Origin: Saprospiraceae bacterium
Lineage (GTDB): Bacteria; Bacteroidota; Bacteroidia; Chitinophagales; Saprospiraceae
Direction of reading: 5' to 3'
Assembly: GCA_029212405.1 (NCBI GenBank)
Contig: JARGNR010000017.1
Span: 25,738-72,735, forward strand
Length of the DNA stretch: 46,998 nt
Below, piece by piece: positions 44,914 to 46,998 of the stretch; within the stretch, counting starts at the first letter, position 1, and each line of letters opens with the position of its first letter. The notes under the pieces were generated by a model. It was not told the DNA's origin, did not search any database, and was given only the letters and a program-made list of their open reading frames with translations. A program made the translations under genes and the position numbers.

Positions 44914-46998
44914 TTAAAATGTTGCTCTAAGGTTTACACCGAAGCTTCTTGTTGAAGGTACAGAAGATCTTTCTACACCAAATCCATCTGCTCCAGCTCC
45001 AAACAAGTTGTTTTCTGGATCGATATGTGGCACTTTACTGTATAGTAACATTAAGTTTCTACCTTCTACACCTACTCTTAATCCTTTGATGAAAGAATTA
45101 TTGAACATGCTACTTGGAAGTGAATAGCTCAATGCTACCTCTCTCAATTTAACGAAAGATGCGTCGAAAATAAATGCTTCTGAAACACTATTATCGTCCA
45201 ATGCTTGCCAGAAATCAGCAGCAGATGCCAATGGAATATCATTGTCTCTAAATGTTCCGTCTCCATTATCAATCAAACCTTCTAAATCAATAAATGTTCC
45301 TCCTCTATTTTGAAGAGTCTCAGTTACTAATCCTGCAGTTTGTAAGTTTTCAACAGTTGATGACTTCATTACTCCTCCAGATCTCCAATCGATCGTGAAA
45401 GATAAATTCAAGTCTCCTATATCAAATGAGTTTACAAAACCCATTGTGAAATCAGGAAGTACTGAACCCATTGCTTGAGCTTCACCCGCTAATCTTGTTC
45501 CATCATTAGGATTGATCAATGGTCTTCCAGTTGTACTGTCTCTCAAGAAAGGAATTGCAAATAATTCAAAACCAGTTCCAACTTCAGCTACAACCTGCAC
45601 ACTACTAAATGCACTTGCTTGAAGTACTCTATCTACTCCTTCTGCTAACTCAACAACTTCAACTTTTGCTGATGAAAAGTTAACTGTAGTATTCCATTGG
45701 AAGTTACCAAACTTAAGCGGTACCGCATCAATTGCAAATTCAATACCTGAAGTATTTACTTGACCAACATTTGTTCTTAAGAATCCAAATCCAGTTGATT
45801 CAGGAATTGGAAGAGGTAAAATCTGATCTTTGTTTTCAGTTTTGAAATAAGCGATATCCAATCCTAATCTATAATCAAAGAATGACAATTCAGCTCCAAC
45901 TTCGTAACTTGTTTGTCTCTCTGGTAAAAGATTATCTGGTGGAATCGTATTTCCTTTAGAGAATGCCAATCTGTCCTGGAATGGGAAGTTAACATTCAAA
46001 CTATATTGTCCAGTTGCTACGGTTGATGGGAAGAATAAGAAATCCAATTGATAAGGATCTGTATCGTTACCCACTTGTGCATAACTCATTCTTAATTTCG
46101 CATAGTTCAAAACATCACTTTCGATATTCAATGCGTCTGTCAATACGAATGCAGTACTTACAGATGGGTAGAAATAAGAATTGTTTTCTAATGGCAATGT
46201 TGAAGACCAGTCATTTCTTCCTGTCAATGTCAACGTAGCCCATCCATCGTATGTGAAATCAGCTGAAGCATATGCTCCAAACAATACTCTTTCTTGGAAG
46301 AATCTTGCAGGAATAGTTTGTTCCGTATTACCCGGCGCAAATAATTCTGGGATCAAAAGGTTTACACCAGTAAATCCTTCATCAGATCTCGTTCTTTTGT
46401 TATAGTTGTATCCCGCAATTACGTTCATTTCAAATTTATCACTCAATGTCTTCTTGTAGTTAGCAAGGATATCAATGTTTTGTTGAACATTGTTGATATT
46501 ATCAATGATGTAATCTCCATTCAATCTTTGAACTGTTCCTTTTCTATTTGAGAAGAATCTGTTGTCCTGATCAAAATCATATCCAAACTTAGCTGTTACA
46601 GAAAGATCATCTGTTACATCATAGGTAGTTCCAATATTTCCAATTACCCTAGTATCATCTCTATCATTTCTGTTTTCATTTCTTAACCACAAGTAGTTAT
46701 TACCTGTTGGTGAAGATTGGTTAATTTGATTTCCCGCAGCATCAATCCAAGGATCAAAAACAGCTGGATCAAGTGTACTACTGAAAGAAGAAAGACCCAC
46801 AATGTTAGGATCATTTGCTCCAGTTGCACCTGTACCTACAGATGAAGTCTTTGCAAACTGAATACTAAAATTAGTTCTCAATCTGTCACTGTGCTTCACA
46901 CCTGCATTCAAACCTGCATTATACCTATCCAACTCAGCACCTGGTAAAATACCTGTCTGATTCAATGCACTCAAACTCAATCTATAATTGAATTTATC
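44914..46998 (-). CDS. SusC/RagA-family TonB-dependent transporter, C-terminal part (operon 2, cut by window edge)
   Basis: The reading frame is open to the last base of the window (DKFNYRLSLSALNQTG continues in from the edge), so the N-terminal signal, regulatory and plug domains lie outside. What is visible is about 695 residues of barrel, with typical SusC strand signatures (WATLTLTGRNDWSSTLP, SYEVGAELSFFDYRLGLDIAY, FVKLREVALSYSLP) and the C-terminal strand FGVNLRATF. It is followed 21 nt later by its SusD. Only the C-terminal barrel can be judged. Confidence 0.93.
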   Translation of the reverse strand, partial: DKFNYRLSLSALNQTGILPGAELDRYNAGLNAGVKHSDRLRTNFSIQFAKTSSVGTGATGANDPNIVGLSSFSSTLDPAVFDPWIDAAGNQINQSSPTGNNYLWLRNENRNDRDDTRVIGNIGTTYDVTDDLSVTAKFGYDFDQDNRFFSNRKGTVQRLNGDYIIDNINNVQQNIDILANYKKTLSDKFEMNVIAGYNYNKRTRSDEGFTGVNLLIPELFAPGNTEQTIPARFFQERVLFGAYASADFTYDGWATLTLTGRNDWSSTLPLENNSYFYPSVSTAFVLTDALNIESDVLNYAKLRMSYAQVGNDTDPYQLDFLFFPSTVATGQYSLNVNFPFQDRLAFSKGNTIPPDNLLPERQTSYEVGAELSFFDYRLGLDIAYFKTENKDQILPLPIPESTGFGFLRTNVGQVNTSGIEFAIDAVPLKFGNFQWNTTVNFSSAKVEVVELAEGVDRVLQASAFSSVQVVAEVGTGFELFAIPFLRDSTTGRPLINPNDGTRLAGEAQAMGSVLPDFTMGFVNSFDIGDLNLSFTIDWRSGGVMKSSTVENLQTAGLVTETLQNRGGTFIDLEGLIDNGDGTFRDNDIPLASAADFWQALDDNSVSEAFIFDASFVKLREVALSYSLPSSMFNNSFIKGLRVGVEGRNLMLLYSKVPHIDPENNLFGAGADGFGVERSSVPSTRSFGVNLRATF

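Overview
The window is an AT-rich chromosomal segment of a Bacteroidota bacterium, most likely a free-living Saprospiria- or Cytophagia-like member. The evidence is three secreted proteins with the gliding-motility-associated (type B) C-terminal sorting domain, four with the type A Por/T9SS sorting domain, two SusC/SusD outer-membrane import loci, TAnnTTTG-type -7 promoter elements, and mostly missing Shine-Dalgarno sequences. The genus cannot be fixed from the sequence alone.

Layout. (1) 1-4456, plus strand: a T9SS type A lamin-tail protein, a terminator, then a tight cluster of YbaB/EbfC, a LamG type B protein and a DUF1573 lipoprotein. (2) 4475-10775, minus strand: an ATP-grasp protein, L32 (rpmF) with its usual YceD/DUF177 partner upstream, and three exported proteins (a beta-strand-rich orphan, a SprB-repeat type B protein, and a protein resembling polymorphic toxin type 23). 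(3) 10936-15296, plus strand: a 908-residue type B adhesin-like protein, riboflavin synthase, and an M43-like metalloprotease with no export signal. (4) 15367-30315, minus strand: the core information-processing block. In transcription order it holds xerC, hpf, tRNA-Thr(TGT), tRNA-Tyr, tRNA-Gly, tRNA-Thr(GGT), tuf, tRNA-Trp, secE, nusG, rplK, rplA, rplJ, rplL, rpoB and rpoC. (5) 30483-34143, plus strand: two tandem FG-GAP/ASPIC T9SS proteins, convergent with an arylsulfotransferase-like T9SS protein (34138-35808, minus). (6) 35888-46998, minus strand: two SusC-SusD-lipoprotein operons separated by a small outer-membrane barrel gene. The upstream operon's SusC runs off the right edge.

How it fits together. 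The central block makes the transcription and translation machinery. It keeps the tRNA4-tuf-secE-nusG-L11-L1-L10-L12-rpoB-rpoC order known from Proteobacteria, but shows a different set of intergenic RNA hairpins and no room for a classical L10 leader before rplJ. The flanks are envelope and surface genes: proteins exported through Sec, then moved to the surface by T9SS or placed in the outer membrane. The two Sus loci carry no degradative enzymes, so their substrate is unknown. I found no CRISPR array, insertion sequence, prophage or obvious defence island. The least understood items are the TTG-started toxin-23-like protein, the M43-like protease with a Cys inside its zinc motif, the two orphan lipoproteins ending the Sus operons, and the stem-loops between rplJ, rplL and rpoB.
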